Assembly (NCBI RefSeq): GCF_040253635.1
Contig: NZ_JBEJGX010000003.1
Span: 7,155,501-7,219,500, forward strand
Origin: Streptomyces sp. Edi2
GTDB taxonomy: Bacteria; Actinomycetota; Actinomycetes; Streptomycetales; Streptomycetaceae
DNA length: 64,000 bases
Direction: 5' to 3'
Shown in pieces: positions 47,518 through 56,489 of the stretch. The notes beneath the pieces were generated by a model. It was not told the DNA's origin. It saw nothing but the letters and a program-made list of their open reading frames with translations, and did no database searches. The translations under genes and the position numbers were made by a program. Positions within the stretch are counted from its first letter, which is position 1. Every line of letters begins with the position of its first letter.

Positions 47518-48408
47518 TCAGAACGGATACCACCGCACCGTCGCGTCCTTGTCGCGCAGTGAGGCGATCCGGCGCCGGAACTCCTTGAGCGCCGCCGGGT
47601 TTCCGGGCGCGTGCTGGGATACCCAGGCGCAGCTCGCGGTCTCCCGGGACCCGCGCAGTACGGCGCAGCCCTCCCAGTCCCGGACGTCCCAGCCGTAAAC
47701 GGACACAAAGGTGTCGTACGCGTCCGGGGACAGGCCATAGCGGTCCCGGCTCAGCGCCATGACGACCAGGTCGTGTTCCCGCAGATCGAAGGAGAAGGTT
47801 TCCAGGTCGACCAGCACCGGTCCGTCGGGCCCGACATGAACGTTGCGGGTCAGTGCGTCGCCATGGATGGGGCCGCGGGGCAGATGCGGTTCCAGGGCCG
47901 TGGCGGCTGCCGCGAAGGCGTCCCGCCGCCCGCGCAGATACTCCGCGTCGGGCGCCGACACCGCGTCGCCGGCCAGCCGCAGCCATCGCTCGACGCCACC
48001 GAGCAGTTCGCGCCGCGGCAGCGCGAACGGCGGCTCCGGCAGGGCGTGGACCAGCTTCAGCAGGGCGGCCAGATCGTCCGGCCCGGCCGGCCGGGCGGCC
48101 TCCGGCAGCCGATGCCAGTAGGTGACGGGATGTCCGTCGACCAAGGTGGCCACGGGCTCCGCGGCCCGTACGGCCGGCACTCCCTCGGCCGCCAGCCACC
48201 GCGCCACCGCCAGTTCCCGCTCGGCCCGCTCCAGGAGTTCGGCGCTGCGGCCCACCCGTACGACCGGCCCGTTGCCGCCGAGGGCGAAGACGGCGTTCTC
48301 GCCGAGCGAGAGCAGCGCGGCGTCGGCTGCCGCATCGGGCCGGCCGGCCGAGGCCAGTACCTCCCGGGCGCGCGCTTCCGTGAAAGCGGCGGGGCTCGGT
48401 TCGGTCAT
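47518..48408 (-). CDS. APH-family phosphotransferase
   Basis: 296 residues from the ATG at 48408 behind AGGAGG. The kinase fold shows VRVGRSAELLERAERELAVARWL, the catalytic loop IHGDALTRNVHV and the metal site VDLETFSF. Members phosphorylate aminoglycosides, choline or sugars; the substrate cannot be told from sequence. It is divergent from the sugar importer operon, separated by 377 bases of repeat-rich DNA. Confidence 0.85.
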   Translation of the reverse strand: MTEPSPAAFTEARAREVLASAGRPDAAADAALLSLGENAVFALGGNGPVVRVGRSAELLERAERELAVARWLAAEGVPAVRAAEPVATLVDGHPVTYWHRLPEAARPAGPDDLAALLKLVHALPEPPFALPRRELLGGVERWLRLAGDAVSAPDAEYLRGRRDAFAAAATALEPHLPRGPIHGDALTRNVHVGPDGPVLVDLETFSFDLREHDLVVMALSRDRYGLSPDAYDTFVSVYGWDVRDWEGCAVLRGSRETASCAWVSQHAPGNPAALKEFRRRIASLRDKDATVRWYPF

Positions 48409-48785
48409 CGGGTGCCTCCTGGGGTACCTCCTGCGGCGCGTGAACGCGACCAGTCTCGCAGGTCCGCCGAAGCGGCCCGGAAACCTCCGAGGCGGGGATC
48501 CTCCGAGGCGGGGGGATCCTCCGAGGAATCCGGCCAGGACCTTGACGGGATGTGGCACCCGTCACGACGATGACGGCGACCGGAAGCGATCGGGAGCGAT
48601 CGGGAGCGGCGGGGAACGGCCGGAAGCAGCCGGGAGCAACGGAAGCGACCGCAAGCGATCGGAAGTGGCTGGGAACGGCCAACGGGGAAAGCCGGGCGGG
48701 GGAGAGGGAACGGGATGGCAGGCGCGCCGACCGCGAGGGCACACGACGGCAGACCGGCCGGGCCGCGCCCCGAGGAGCCGCTGCC
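48409..48785. other. intergenic region with degenerate repeats
   Basis: No gene is seen. 48581-48690 is a run of about ten degenerate copies of CGATCGGGAG/CGGAAGCGAC. Two GGATCCTCCGAGG-like units lie near 48495-48530. It must contain the promoters of the APH and importer genes. Confidence 0.6.
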
Positions 48786-49727
48786 GTGACCCTGGCGACC
48801 GCGCCACCGCGGTCTCCCGGAGCGGCCGCGGACCGTGCCGCCCGAACCCGGCGTGCTCAGGGCGCCTGGTTCCTCGTACTGCCTGCCCTGATCCCGATCC
48901 TGCTGCTGAGCGTCGGACCGCTCCTCTACGGCATCGGACTGGCGTTCACCGACGCCCAGTCGGGCCGGACCCAGGCCACCCGTTTCGTGGGGCTGCTGAA
49001 CTTCTCCGACCTGCTCCACGACACCCTGTTCTGGGACTCGTTCCGGATCGGGCTGGTCTGGGCCTTCGGGGTCACCGTCCCGCAGTTCTTCCTCGCCCTC
49101 GGCCTTGCCCTGCTGCTCCACCTCCCGCTGCGGCTGCGCTGGCTTGCCAGGGCGCTGGCGATCATTCCCTGGGCGATGCCGGAGGTGGTCGTCGGCATCA
49201 TGTGGCGGCTGGTCTACCACCCGGACGCCGGCATCCTGAACGAGACGCTGCGCAGCCTCGGCCTGTCCGGCGCCACCGACGGCCGGGACTGGCTGAGCGG
49301 CCTGGCCACCGCCCTGCCCGCGGTCATCGTCGTCGGCGTCTGGGCCGGGATGCCCCAGACCACCGTCACCCTCCTGGCCGGCCTCCAGAACGTGCCCCGC
49401 GAACTGCACGAGGCCGCGTCCATGGACGGCGCGGGCGCCTGGCGCCGCTTCCGTACGGTCACCTGGCCCGCGCTCAGGCCCATCGCGCTCGCCGTCACCG
49501 CGCTCAACTTCATCTGGAACTTCAATTCCTTCGCCCTGGTTTTCGTGCTGACCGACGGCGGGCCCGGCGGCCGGACCCGGCTGCCGATGCTCTTCGCGTA
49601 CGAAGAGGCCTTCCGCTACGGGCAGTTCGGCTATGCCGCCACGATGGGCCTGGCCATGGTCGCGGTGGTCTCGGTCCTGCTGGCGGTCTACCTGGCCGGC
49701 CGGCTGAAGGGGGACGAGGACCGGTGA
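48786..49727 (+). CDS. sugar ABC transporter permease (CUT1, MalF type)
   Basis: 313 residues from the GTG at 48786 behind AGGAG; a longer frame from 48552 is unlikely as it runs through repeats. Six membrane helices, with the ATPase-docking EAA loop ELHEAASMDGAGAWRRFRTVTWPALRP. It overlaps the second permease by four bases. It forms the membrane channel with that protein; the ATPase must come from elsewhere, as is usual for MsiK in Streptomyces. Confidence 0.9.
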   Translation: MTLATAPPRSPGAAADRAARTRRAQGAWFLVLPALIPILLLSVGPLLYGIGLAFTDAQSGRTQATRFVGLLNFSDLLHDTLFWDSFRIGLVWAFGVTVPQFFLALGLALLLHLPLRLRWLARALAIIPWAMPEVVVGIMWRLVYHPDAGILNETLRSLGLSGATDGRDWLSGLATALPAVIVVGVWAGMPQTTVTLLAGLQNVPRELHEAASMDGAGAWRRFRTVTWPALRPIALAVTALNFIWNFNSFALVFVLTDGGPGGRTRLPMLFAYEEAFRYGQFGYAATMGLAMVAVVSVLLAVYLAGRLKGDEDR

Positions 49728-50692
49728 GCGGACGACGACCGGTGAGCGGCAGGGAGAGCAGCGGCACGGGGGACGGACCCACCGCCCGACGGCACACGGC
49801 CACCACCCGCACCACCCGCACGCGCCAACGGAGTGCCACCCCCGCCGCCCGGCGCACCACCACCCGCACCGCCACCGCCCGCACCGGCCAATACGCCGCC
49901 CTCGTCGCCTATCTCGCCTTCCTCGCCTTCCCGTTCCTCTGGCTGATCTCCACCGCCTTCAAGCCACCGCGTGAACTCGGCAGCATCCACCCCACGTGGA
50001 TCCCCGAGGCGCCCACCCTGGAGAACTTCCGGCAGGCGTTCACGCAGCAGCCCCTGCCGGCGGCCGCGGGCAACAGCCTGCTGGCCGCGGCGGTTTCCGC
50101 GCTGATCGCGATCGTGCTGGCGACCCCGATGGCGTATGTCCTGGCCCGCTACCGCAACCGCCTCTCGCGGGCGGCCACCGGCTGGGTCGTGGTCAGCCAG
50201 GCCTTTCCGCTGGTGCTGGTGATCATCCCGCTCTTCCTGATCCTGAAGGGGCTCCATCTGGTGGACTCCCGGATCGGTTTGATCATGGTCTATGTGGTCT
50301 GGTCGCTGCCGTTCGCCCTGTGGATGCTGACCGGCTATGTCCGCGCCGTACCACCCGAGTTGGAGGAGGCGGCGGCCGTGGACGGCGCCGGCCGGCTCCG
50401 TACGCTCCTCTCGGTCACCGCACCGCTGCTCGCGCCGGGCATCGTCGCCACCGCACTGTTCGCCTTCATCACCGCCTGGAACGAATTCTTCTTCGCCCTG
50501 GTCCTGCTCAAGTCGCCCGGGAAGCAGACGCTGCCGGTCGTCCTCACCCACTTCCTCGGGGCGGAGGGCGTGGCCGACCTCGGGCCGCTCGCCGCCGCCG
50601 CACTCCTCGCCACCCTCCCGAGCCTGCTCCTCTTCGCGGTCATCCAGCGTCGGATCACGGGCGGGATGCTCGCCGGGGCGGTGAAGAGCTGA
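49724..50692 (+). CDS. sugar ABC transporter permease (CUT1, MalG type)
   Basis: 322 residues from the GTG at 49724 (another GTG at 49742 is possible). A Thr/Arg-rich, probably cytoplasmic N-terminus of about 48 residues precedes six helices. EAA loop: ELEEAAAVDGAGRLRTLLSVTAPLLAP. The stop overlaps the start of the binding-protein gene by one base (TGATG). Confidence 0.9.
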   Translation: MSGRRPVSGRESSGTGDGPTARRHTATTRTTRTRQRSATPAARRTTTRTATARTGQYAALVAYLAFLAFPFLWLISTAFKPPRELGSIHPTWIPEAPTLENFRQAFTQQPLPAAAGNSLLAAAVSALIAIVLATPMAYVLARYRNRLSRAATGWVVVSQAFPLVLVIIPLFLILKGLHLVDSRIGLIMVYVVWSLPFALWMLTGYVRAVPPELEEAAAVDGAGRLRTLLSVTAPLLAPGIVATALFAFITAWNEFFFALVLLKSPGKQTLPVVLTHFLGAEGVADLGPLAAAALLATLPSLLLFAVIQRRITGGMLAGAVKS

Positions 50693-52023
50693 TGCCCCGC
50701 GGCGACCACACCCCCACGCCCCCGGCTCGTTTCAGCCGGCGGGGCCTGCTCGCGACCGCCGCCGCACTGCCCGCCGCGGCCCTGCTGCCGGGCTGTTCCG
50801 TCGGCCGGCGAGGGCGCACGCCCGGCGGCCGGATCACCCTGCGCTTCCAGTCACTTGCCTGGCAGCAGGATTCCCTCAAGGCCACCAAGCACCTGGTCGC
50901 CGAATGGAACGGACTGCACCCCGAGGTCCAGGTGCAGTACGTCCAGGGTGCCTGGCCCACCGTCCACGACCAGCTGCTGACCTCCTTCGAGGGCGGCGAG
51001 GCGCCGGACATCATCCACGACGCCGCCGACGACCTCGCGGACTTCGCCTACGGCGGGAATCTCGCCGACCTCGGCTCCCTCCTGCCGCCGCGCCTGAGGC
51101 GCGACATCCCGCAGCGGAGCTGGGAGACCGCCATCTTCGACGGCCGGGTGTACGGCGTCCCGTTCCTCCAGGAACCACGGGTGCTGATCGCGAACCGCGC
51201 GAAGCTGCACCGGTCAGGAGTGCGCATCCCGACTCCCGGACACCCCTGGACCTGGGAGGAGTTCAGGGAGGCGGCGCGGCGGCTGACCCGCGGCACCGGC
51301 CACGGGGTCGCCTGGCCCCTGAAGGAACCGGTCTCGGCGACCCTCAACCTCGCCCTGTCCACGGGCGGCCGGATGTTCCACCGTCGTCCCGACGAGAAGG
51401 TGGAGGTCCGCTTCGACGCCGCCGACCAGGTGGTGCCGCGCACCATCCACGACCAGGTGAACGTGGACCGCAGCGCCTCCCGTACGACCCTGGGCATGGG
51501 CGGCTCCGACACCCTCCCGGGCTTTTTCGCCGGGCGCTATGCCATGGTGCCGCTCGGCTTCTCCTACCGTCAGCAGATCGCCCAGCAGGCGCCCAAGGGG
51601 TTCGACTGGACGGTGCTGCCCGCCCCCTGTGGCACCGCCCCGGACCAGGGGGTGAGCCCGCAGACGCTGTCGATCGCCGAGGACTGCCCGCACAAGGAAG
51701 CGGCGATGGCCTTTATCGACTTCCTCCTCCGCCCGCCGAACATGGTGCGGCTCGCCCTGGGGGACTGGCTGTTGCCGACGGGACGGGAAGCGCTCAGGGA
51801 TCCGGCACTCCGGGTCGCCCGGTACGACTGGGCGGCAGGCACCGCGCTGGCGAGCTCCCTGCGCTCCGCCCCGGCCCAGTCCGTCCGTGGCTACCCGGAG
51901 TGGAAGGACAAGATCGCCACCCCTGGCCTGCAGGAGTACTACAGCGGTGCCATCGACCTGGACACCGTGCGGCAGCGGCTCGTCCGGGACGGCAATCTGG
52001 TCCTGGCCCGCTATCAGCGCTGA
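50692..52023 (+). CDS. sugar ABC transporter substrate-binding lipoprotein
   Basis: 443 residues. A twin-arginine signal (FSRRGLLATAAALPAAALLPGCS) with a lipobox cysteine shows a Tat-exported lipoprotein. The body is a family 1 solute-binding fold (ITLRFQSLAWQQDS, GEAPDIIHDAADD, GVPFLQEPRVLIANRA). Transport of an oligosaccharide is expected; no glycosidase gene is adjacent to suggest which. Confidence 0.9.
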   Translation: MPRGDHTPTPPARFSRRGLLATAAALPAAALLPGCSVGRRGRTPGGRITLRFQSLAWQQDSLKATKHLVAEWNGLHPEVQVQYVQGAWPTVHDQLLTSFEGGEAPDIIHDAADDLADFAYGGNLADLGSLLPPRLRRDIPQRSWETAIFDGRVYGVPFLQEPRVLIANRAKLHRSGVRIPTPGHPWTWEEFREAARRLTRGTGHGVAWPLKEPVSATLNLALSTGGRMFHRRPDEKVEVRFDAADQVVPRTIHDQVNVDRSASRTTLGMGGSDTLPGFFAGRYAMVPLGFSYRQQIAQQAPKGFDWTVLPAPCGTAPDQGVSPQTLSIAEDCPHKEAAMAFIDFLLRPPNMVRLALGDWLLPTGREALRDPALRVARYDWAAGTALASSLRSAPAQSVRGYPEWKDKIATPGLQEYYSGAIDLDTVRQRLVRDGNLVLARYQR

Positions 52024-52416
52024 CGGGCCGCAGCGCGCGCCTGACCGCGGTCCGGCCCCTCTCTCAACTGGCCCTGAAATAAGCCGCAATGAGCGCGATA
52101 AGCACTCGCATGACACGCCTCGTCCGACGGGCGAACTGCGATCGGCCGAAGGCGCCGTCCACCCCGACGTCACCTTCTATTGCGGCTGTGTAAACGGAGT
52201 TGAGTCGGCCCGGTTCAACTAGCCGTTCCTTTTGACCACTTCTGAAACCTTTCCCAATTCACCAGCCTTGTTGGCTATCTCACACGCTCTGGCGAGCCTT
52301 GAATTGAACTCATCAATCAGACAGGGTTTCGAACCAGTCCGGCGCAGATCTTCCGGTCTCGTCGGGCTATTGCGCAACGCTTTCCCCCCACACCACGAAC
52401 GAGGAGAATCCTCGCA
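52024..52416. other. 393-base control region before the subtilisin gene
   Basis: No gene. AGTTGA-N11-TCAACT (52198-52220) is a perfect inverted repeat. The stretch after about 52220 is AT-richer than average and should hold the protease promoter, though I cannot assign a clear -35/-10. GAGGAG at 52401 is the ribosome site of 52417. Confidence 0.5.
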
Positions 52417-53616
52417 ATGGCTCACAAGCGTTCCAGCAAGAAGCGGCTCGTCACGGCGATATCCGCCGCGGTAGCCGCCACTGGTATCGCCGTCGTCACC
52501 GCGGTCACCGCGGGTGCGTCGCCTGCAGCCGAAGGCAAGATCTACGGAGCCGAGGCCAAGGGCGCCGTGAACGGCAGCTACATCGTCATGCTCAAGAAGT
52601 CGGTCCGTACCGCCGACAGCGGTGACCTGGCGTCCAAGTACGGAGGCAAGGTCAAGCGGCAGTACTCCTCCGCCATCGACGGCTTCTCGGCAAGCGGTCT
52701 GAGTGAGGAAGAGGCCAAGCAGCTCGCCGCCGACCCGTCCGTCGACAAGGTCGTGCAGAACAAGAAGTTCCACATCGACGGCAGCCAGGCCAACCCGCCG
52801 TCGTGGGGCCTGGACCGTATCGACCAGGCGGACACCAAGGGCGACAAGAAGTACACCTACCCCGACGCCGCGGGCGAGGGTGTCACCGCCTACGTCATCG
52901 ACACCGGAATCCACATCAGCCACAAGGACTTCGGCGGCCGGGCGTCGTACGGCTTCAACGCCATCGACAAGGGCGGCAAGGCCGAGGACGACAACGGCCA
53001 TGGCACGCACGTGGCCGGCACCATCGCCGGTACCGAGCACGGTGTCGCCAAGAAGGCCAAGGTCGTGGCGGTCAAGGTCCTCGACGGCCAGGGCTCCGGC
53101 ACCACCGAGCAGGTCGTCGCGGGCATCGACTGGGTCACCAAGAACCACAAGGGCCCCTCGGTCGCCAACATGTCGCTCGGCGGCGGCGTCGACGAGGCGC
53201 TGGACACGGCCGTGAAGAAGGCCATCGACGCCGGTGTCACCTTCGGCGTCGCGGCGGGCAACGAGTCCTCCGACGCGGGGCAGAGCTCCCCGGCGCGCGT
53301 GAAGGAGGCCATCACCGTGGCCTCCAGCACCAAGAACGACGAGCAGTCCGACTTCTCCAACTTCGGCAGCGCGGTGGACCTTTACGCCCCCGGTTCCGAC
53401 ATCACCTCGGACTGGAACGACGGCGCCACCAAGACCATCTCCGGTACGTCCATGGCGACCCCGCACGTCGTGGGCGCTGCCGCGGTCTACCTGGCCGGTC
53501 ACAAGGACGCCAAGCCGGCCGACGTGGAGAAGGCCCTGACGGCCGGTGCCACGCCCGACAAGATCAGCAACCCGAGCGAGGGTACGCCCAACAAGCTGCT
53601 GAAGGTCGTCAAGTAG
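52417..53616 (+). CDS. secreted subtilisin-like serine protease (S8)
   Basis: 399 residues. A signal peptide (about 1-35) is followed by an I9 inhibitor propeptide (YIVMLKKSV... to about residue 115) and the S8 domain with Asp162 (VIDTGIH), His195 (NGHGTHVAG) and Ser345 (SGTSMATPH). VANMSLGGG and AAGNESSDA complete the substrate pocket. Full catalytic triad, so an active extracellular protease that matures by removing its propeptide. A strong terminator follows. Confidence 0.95.
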   Translation: MAHKRSSKKRLVTAISAAVAATGIAVVTAVTAGASPAAEGKIYGAEAKGAVNGSYIVMLKKSVRTADSGDLASKYGGKVKRQYSSAIDGFSASGLSEEEAKQLAADPSVDKVVQNKKFHIDGSQANPPSWGLDRIDQADTKGDKKYTYPDAAGEGVTAYVIDTGIHISHKDFGGRASYGFNAIDKGGKAEDDNGHGTHVAGTIAGTEHGVAKKAKVVAVKVLDGQGSGTTEQVVAGIDWVTKNHKGPSVANMSLGGGVDEALDTAVKKAIDAGVTFGVAAGNESSDAGQSSPARVKEAITVASSTKNDEQSDFSNFGSAVDLYAPGSDITSDWNDGATKTISGTSMATPHVVGAAAVYLAGHKDAKPADVEKALTAGATPDKISNPSEGTPNKLLKVVK

Positions 53617-53640
53617 TCACCTGACCACCTCGGCTCCACC

Positions 53641-53683
53641 CGCCGGCCGTCGCGCTCGCCCCCACGGTGCGCGGCGGCCGGCG
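53641..53683 (+). terminator. terminator of the subtilisin gene
   Basis: Arms CGCCGGCCGTCGCG and CGCGGCGGCCGGCG pair over 14 bases with one mismatch and a 15-base loop, 25 bases after the stop; TCTT follows. Confidence 0.8.
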
Positions 53684-53893
53684 TCTTGGTGTTCCGCGGC
53701 AGCAGCCCGAGGGTGGGCCAGGGCCGCAGGCGTGGGCGGTGGTCCGGACGGCGGCGAACCGAACACAGGTGCGCACCACAAGCATCCCTGGATAGCCTCG
53801 CGTTGACCCGCGCCGGGCCGGGGGCGCGACGTACGTGTTCGGACAGACCCCGACCGACCACGCATGCGACCAGGACGGTGGTAATCCACATCC

Positions 53894-54766
53894 ATGGCAG
53901 ATCACGACCTGACCGGCTTTGACCGCAGCACCTTCACCCATGGCGGCGCCACCCGCCGTATTCTGCGGCGCGGTACGGGGCCCGCGGTGATCGTGATGGC
54001 GGAAATACCCGGCATCACGCCCAAGGTTCTGGCGTTCGCGGAGCGTGTGGCCGACCTCGGCTGCACCGCCGTGCTCCCGGTGCTGTTCGGTACGCCCGGT
54101 CGCGATGCCGACCCTGCGTCCGCCGGCCGGCTGAAGTCCGGGCTCTACACGGCCTCATCGCTGTGGAAGGTGTGCGTGAGCCGGGAGTTCACCGTGCTGG
54201 CCACGGGGAAGACCTCCCCCGTGGTCAGCTGGCTGCGGGCCCTGGCCGCGCACGAGCACCAGCGCTGCGGCGGCCCCGGCGTCGGAGCTGTCGGGATGTG
54301 CCTGACCGGCGGCTTCGCCCTGGCCATGGCGGCCGATGAGCGCCTGCTCGCCCCCGTGTTGTCCCAGCCGTCCCTGCCGCTGCCTCTCACCAGGAGCCGG
54401 GCCGCCGGTATCGACATCTCCGCCGAAGACCTGGCCGCCGTGCGGGGCCGCTGCGAGCGTACGGACCTCCGGGTCATGGGGCTGCGGTTCCGTTCGGACC
54501 GGTTGGTGCCGGGCGACCGGTTCGCCTTCCTGCGCCGCGAACTCGGTGCGGCGTTCACCGCCGTTGAACTGGACGACGACGCCGCGAACCCCGATGCCGT
54601 GCTGCCGCCCCACTCCGTCCTGACCGAGCACCTCATCGACGAACCGGGCCAGCCGACCCGCGCCGCGCTGGACGACGTACTCGACCTCTTCCGCACCCGC
54701 TTGCTCGCACAGCAGCAGGGCGGCACGGCGGCAGCCGGAACCCCGGCCACCCCCGAAGACGCGTGA
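53894..54766 (+). CDS. dienelactone hydrolase family protein
   Basis: 290 residues. The alpha/beta hydrolase nucleophile is a cysteine, Cys136, in GMCLTGG, as in dienelactone hydrolases. VIVMAEIPGITPKVLAFAERVADLG is the N-terminal core; the catalytic Asp and His are probably around VPGDRF and the C-terminal PHSVLTEH. Hydrolysis of a lactone or ester is expected; the substrate is not evident. Confidence 0.85.
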   Translation: MADHDLTGFDRSTFTHGGATRRILRRGTGPAVIVMAEIPGITPKVLAFAERVADLGCTAVLPVLFGTPGRDADPASAGRLKSGLYTASSLWKVCVSREFTVLATGKTSPVVSWLRALAAHEHQRCGGPGVGAVGMCLTGGFALAMAADERLLAPVLSQPSLPLPLTRSRAAGIDISAEDLAAVRGRCERTDLRVMGLRFRSDRLVPGDRFAFLRRELGAAFTAVELDDDAANPDAVLPPHSVLTEHLIDEPGQPTRAALDDVLDLFRTRLLAQQQGGTAAAGTPATPEDA

Positions 54767-54834
54767 CCCAACGCGTCCACGCGCGCTGACCCGCTACTCC
54801 GGCACAGGGCTCTCGTCCTGGCAACTCCGCAACT

Positions 54835-54871
54835 CCTGTGGATGGCTCCTCCCTGACTGGTTATCCACAGG
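54835..54871. promoter_or_regulatory. inverted pair of DnaA-box-like sequences
   Basis: CCTGTGGAT and ATCCACAGG are perfect 9-base arms 19 bases apart. The right one reads TTATCCACA (54861-54869), the DnaA box consensus. It lies between the hydrolase and glycosyltransferase genes; it may equally be a terminator hairpin. Confidence 0.4.
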
Positions 54872-54920
54872 AGGCGGCCTCCGGAACCATCGGACGGCTC
54901 ATCCCCCTACCGTCGGTGAC

Positions 54921-55121
54921 ATGCACGGAGGACTGCCGTTCATCGGCATCAGCACCATGGTCTACGGCCTGATCGGACTGTTCACGGTCGTAGTCGGCGC
55001 GATCCGCAAGACAGGGGGAGATCGAGTTGCACACCATCACCGTCATCGTGCCCGCTCACAACGAGGAGGAAGGGCTGCCGGCCACACTGGAGTCGCTGGC
55101 ACACCAAACGCTCCGGCCTGA
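54921..55121 (+). CDS. N-terminal membrane segment, probably frame-shifted from the glycosyltransferase
   Basis: From the ATG at 54921 this frame reads MHGGLPFIGISTMVYGLIG and then FTVVVGAIRKTG, a clean membrane helix with normal high-GC codon use up to about 55013. After a run of five G at 55014-55018 the good codon use passes to the glycosyltransferase frame. With four G the two would join as KTGEIELHTITVIVPAHN. Either a separate small protein, a sequencing or true indel, or slippage. Confidence 0.5.
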   Translation: MHGGLPFIGISTMVYGLIGLFTVVVGAIRKTGGDRVAHHHRHRARSQRGGRAAGHTGVAGTPNAPA

Positions 55122-56115
55122 CCGGATCCTGGTCGTGGACGACGCCTCCACGGACCGCACGGGCGAGGTGGCAGCCTCACACGGCGTCACGGTCCTGCGC
55201 CCGCCCCGCAATCTCGGCAGCAAGGCCAAGGCACAGAACTACGCCCTGCCACACTGCACCACCGACCTCGTCCTGGCCGTCGACGCGGACACCGTCCTGG
55301 CACCGGACTACATCGAGACCGTCCTACCCGTCTTCGACGACCCAAGCGTCTCGGTAGCGGCAGGCACGGTCCGCACCCGCCATACCCGCACGCTCTGGGA
55401 ACGCGGCCGCTCGACCGAGTACCTCTTCGGCTTCCACTGGCACCGCCCCATCCAGGCCCGCGCCAATAGCCCCATGGTCTGTTCGGGCTGTTGCTCCGTC
55501 TTCCGTCTCTCCGACCTGACGGCCTTCGGCGGCTTCCCCGAACGGACCATCGTCGAGGACATGGATTACACCTGGTCGCAGCAGATCGCGGGCAGACGCG
55601 CGGTCTACGTCTCCGACGCCGTGGCCCTCGCCGCCGACCCGGAAGACCTCACCTACCTCCGCAAACAGGTCTGGCGCTGGATGGCCGGCTTCTGCCAGAA
55701 CGTCCGGCTCCACCTCGGACGACTGGTCGTCCGTAAACCCCTGCTGGCGGTCTGGGTGCTCCTCGCCCTCCTGGAAATCCTCACCGCACCACTCTGGTGG
55801 GCAACCCCCTTCGTGATCGCCGCGACCACCGACCAGCCACCCGCACTCGCCTTCACCTGGTGGGCCGGAGCCGAACTCCTCCTGACGATGCCCCCGCTCA
55901 TCTACGCCGCCCACCGCCGCAAACTCCCGCTGCCGGGTGTGCTGCTGAACATCCCCTGCGTCTACGCCACCAAAGCCGTCAACCTCGTCTACGCCTGGAA
56001 GGCCCTCATCGTGGAACTGCTGCTGGTACCACTGCACTTGTCGCGCGGACTGACCGTCTACGAGAAGGGCCGGGCCGATACGGCGGCGGTGCGAACGGCG
56101 CTGGCCGGCGGGTAA
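55027..56115 (+). CDS. family 2 glycosyltransferase, membrane-bound
   Basis: 362 residues if read from the TTG at 55027, which lies behind GGGGGAG. The GT2 domain has VIVPAHNEEEGLPATLESL, VVDDASTDRTGEVA, LVLAVDADTVL (DxD), GCCSVFR, TIVEDMDYTW and KQVWRWMAGF (QxxRW-like). Two or three membrane helices follow. It resembles processive polysaccharide synthases (cellulose, hyaluronan or poly-GlcNAc type). An N-terminal helix in the other frame (54921) may belong to it. Confidence 0.85.
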   Translation: MHTITVIVPAHNEEEGLPATLESLAHQTLRPDRILVVDDASTDRTGEVAASHGVTVLRPPRNLGSKAKAQNYALPHCTTDLVLAVDADTVLAPDYIETVLPVFDDPSVSVAAGTVRTRHTRTLWERGRSTEYLFGFHWHRPIQARANSPMVCSGCCSVFRLSDLTAFGGFPERTIVEDMDYTWSQQIAGRRAVYVSDAVALAADPEDLTYLRKQVWRWMAGFCQNVRLHLGRLVVRKPLLAVWVLLALLEILTAPLWWATPFVIAATTDQPPALAFTWWAGAELLLTMPPLIYAAHRRKLPLPGVLLNIPCVYATKAVNLVYAWKALIVELLLVPLHLSRGLTVYEKGRADTAAVRTALAGG

Positions 56116-56489
56116 TACGCGCTACGACTCCGACCGGCGTTGCGGAGCTTACGGAACGGCCCCTCCCGGTATCCCCGGCATCCCCGGCATCCCCGGCATC
56201 CCCGGTATCTCCGGTGTGCCGGGAGGGGAGGGGCCCGGCGCCCGGCGGCGCCGCGCGACGGTCCGGGGCCTGAGGTCGTCCAGAACGTCTGGACGGTTCC
56301 GAACGATGCGGCGAACTCCGGGGCGCGGTAGAGGGTGTGGGCGGCAGCGTCTCGGCGCCGATGCCGACCGGCGGCTGGAGGAAGTGGCCCGGCGTGCGGC
56401 AGGGGCACGGGGACCTCATAGCCTGATGACCGAACTCGGTCCGGCACGCCGGGCAACCACATCAACCGCATCACCACAGGGGGACCCGT
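56116..56489. other. intergenic region with tandem and inverted repeats
   Basis: No supported gene. 56171-56215 holds five 9-base copies of ATCCCCGGC or near variants. CGTCCAGA-ACG-TCTGGACG (56277-56295) is a perfect inverted repeat that could be a terminator of the glycosyltransferase gene or an operator for 56490. Confidence 0.65.

Noticed and set aside
52024..52416. possible sigma-70-type promoter TTGACC-N17-CAATTC
   Set aside because: The -10 does not fit any usual consensus and no start site is known, so I did not list it as a promoter.
56006..56419. minus-strand frame with GDTGDAGDAGD repeats
   Set aside because: The repeat comes from a 9-base tandem repeat; no ribosome site or domain, and it overlaps the glycosyltransferase end.
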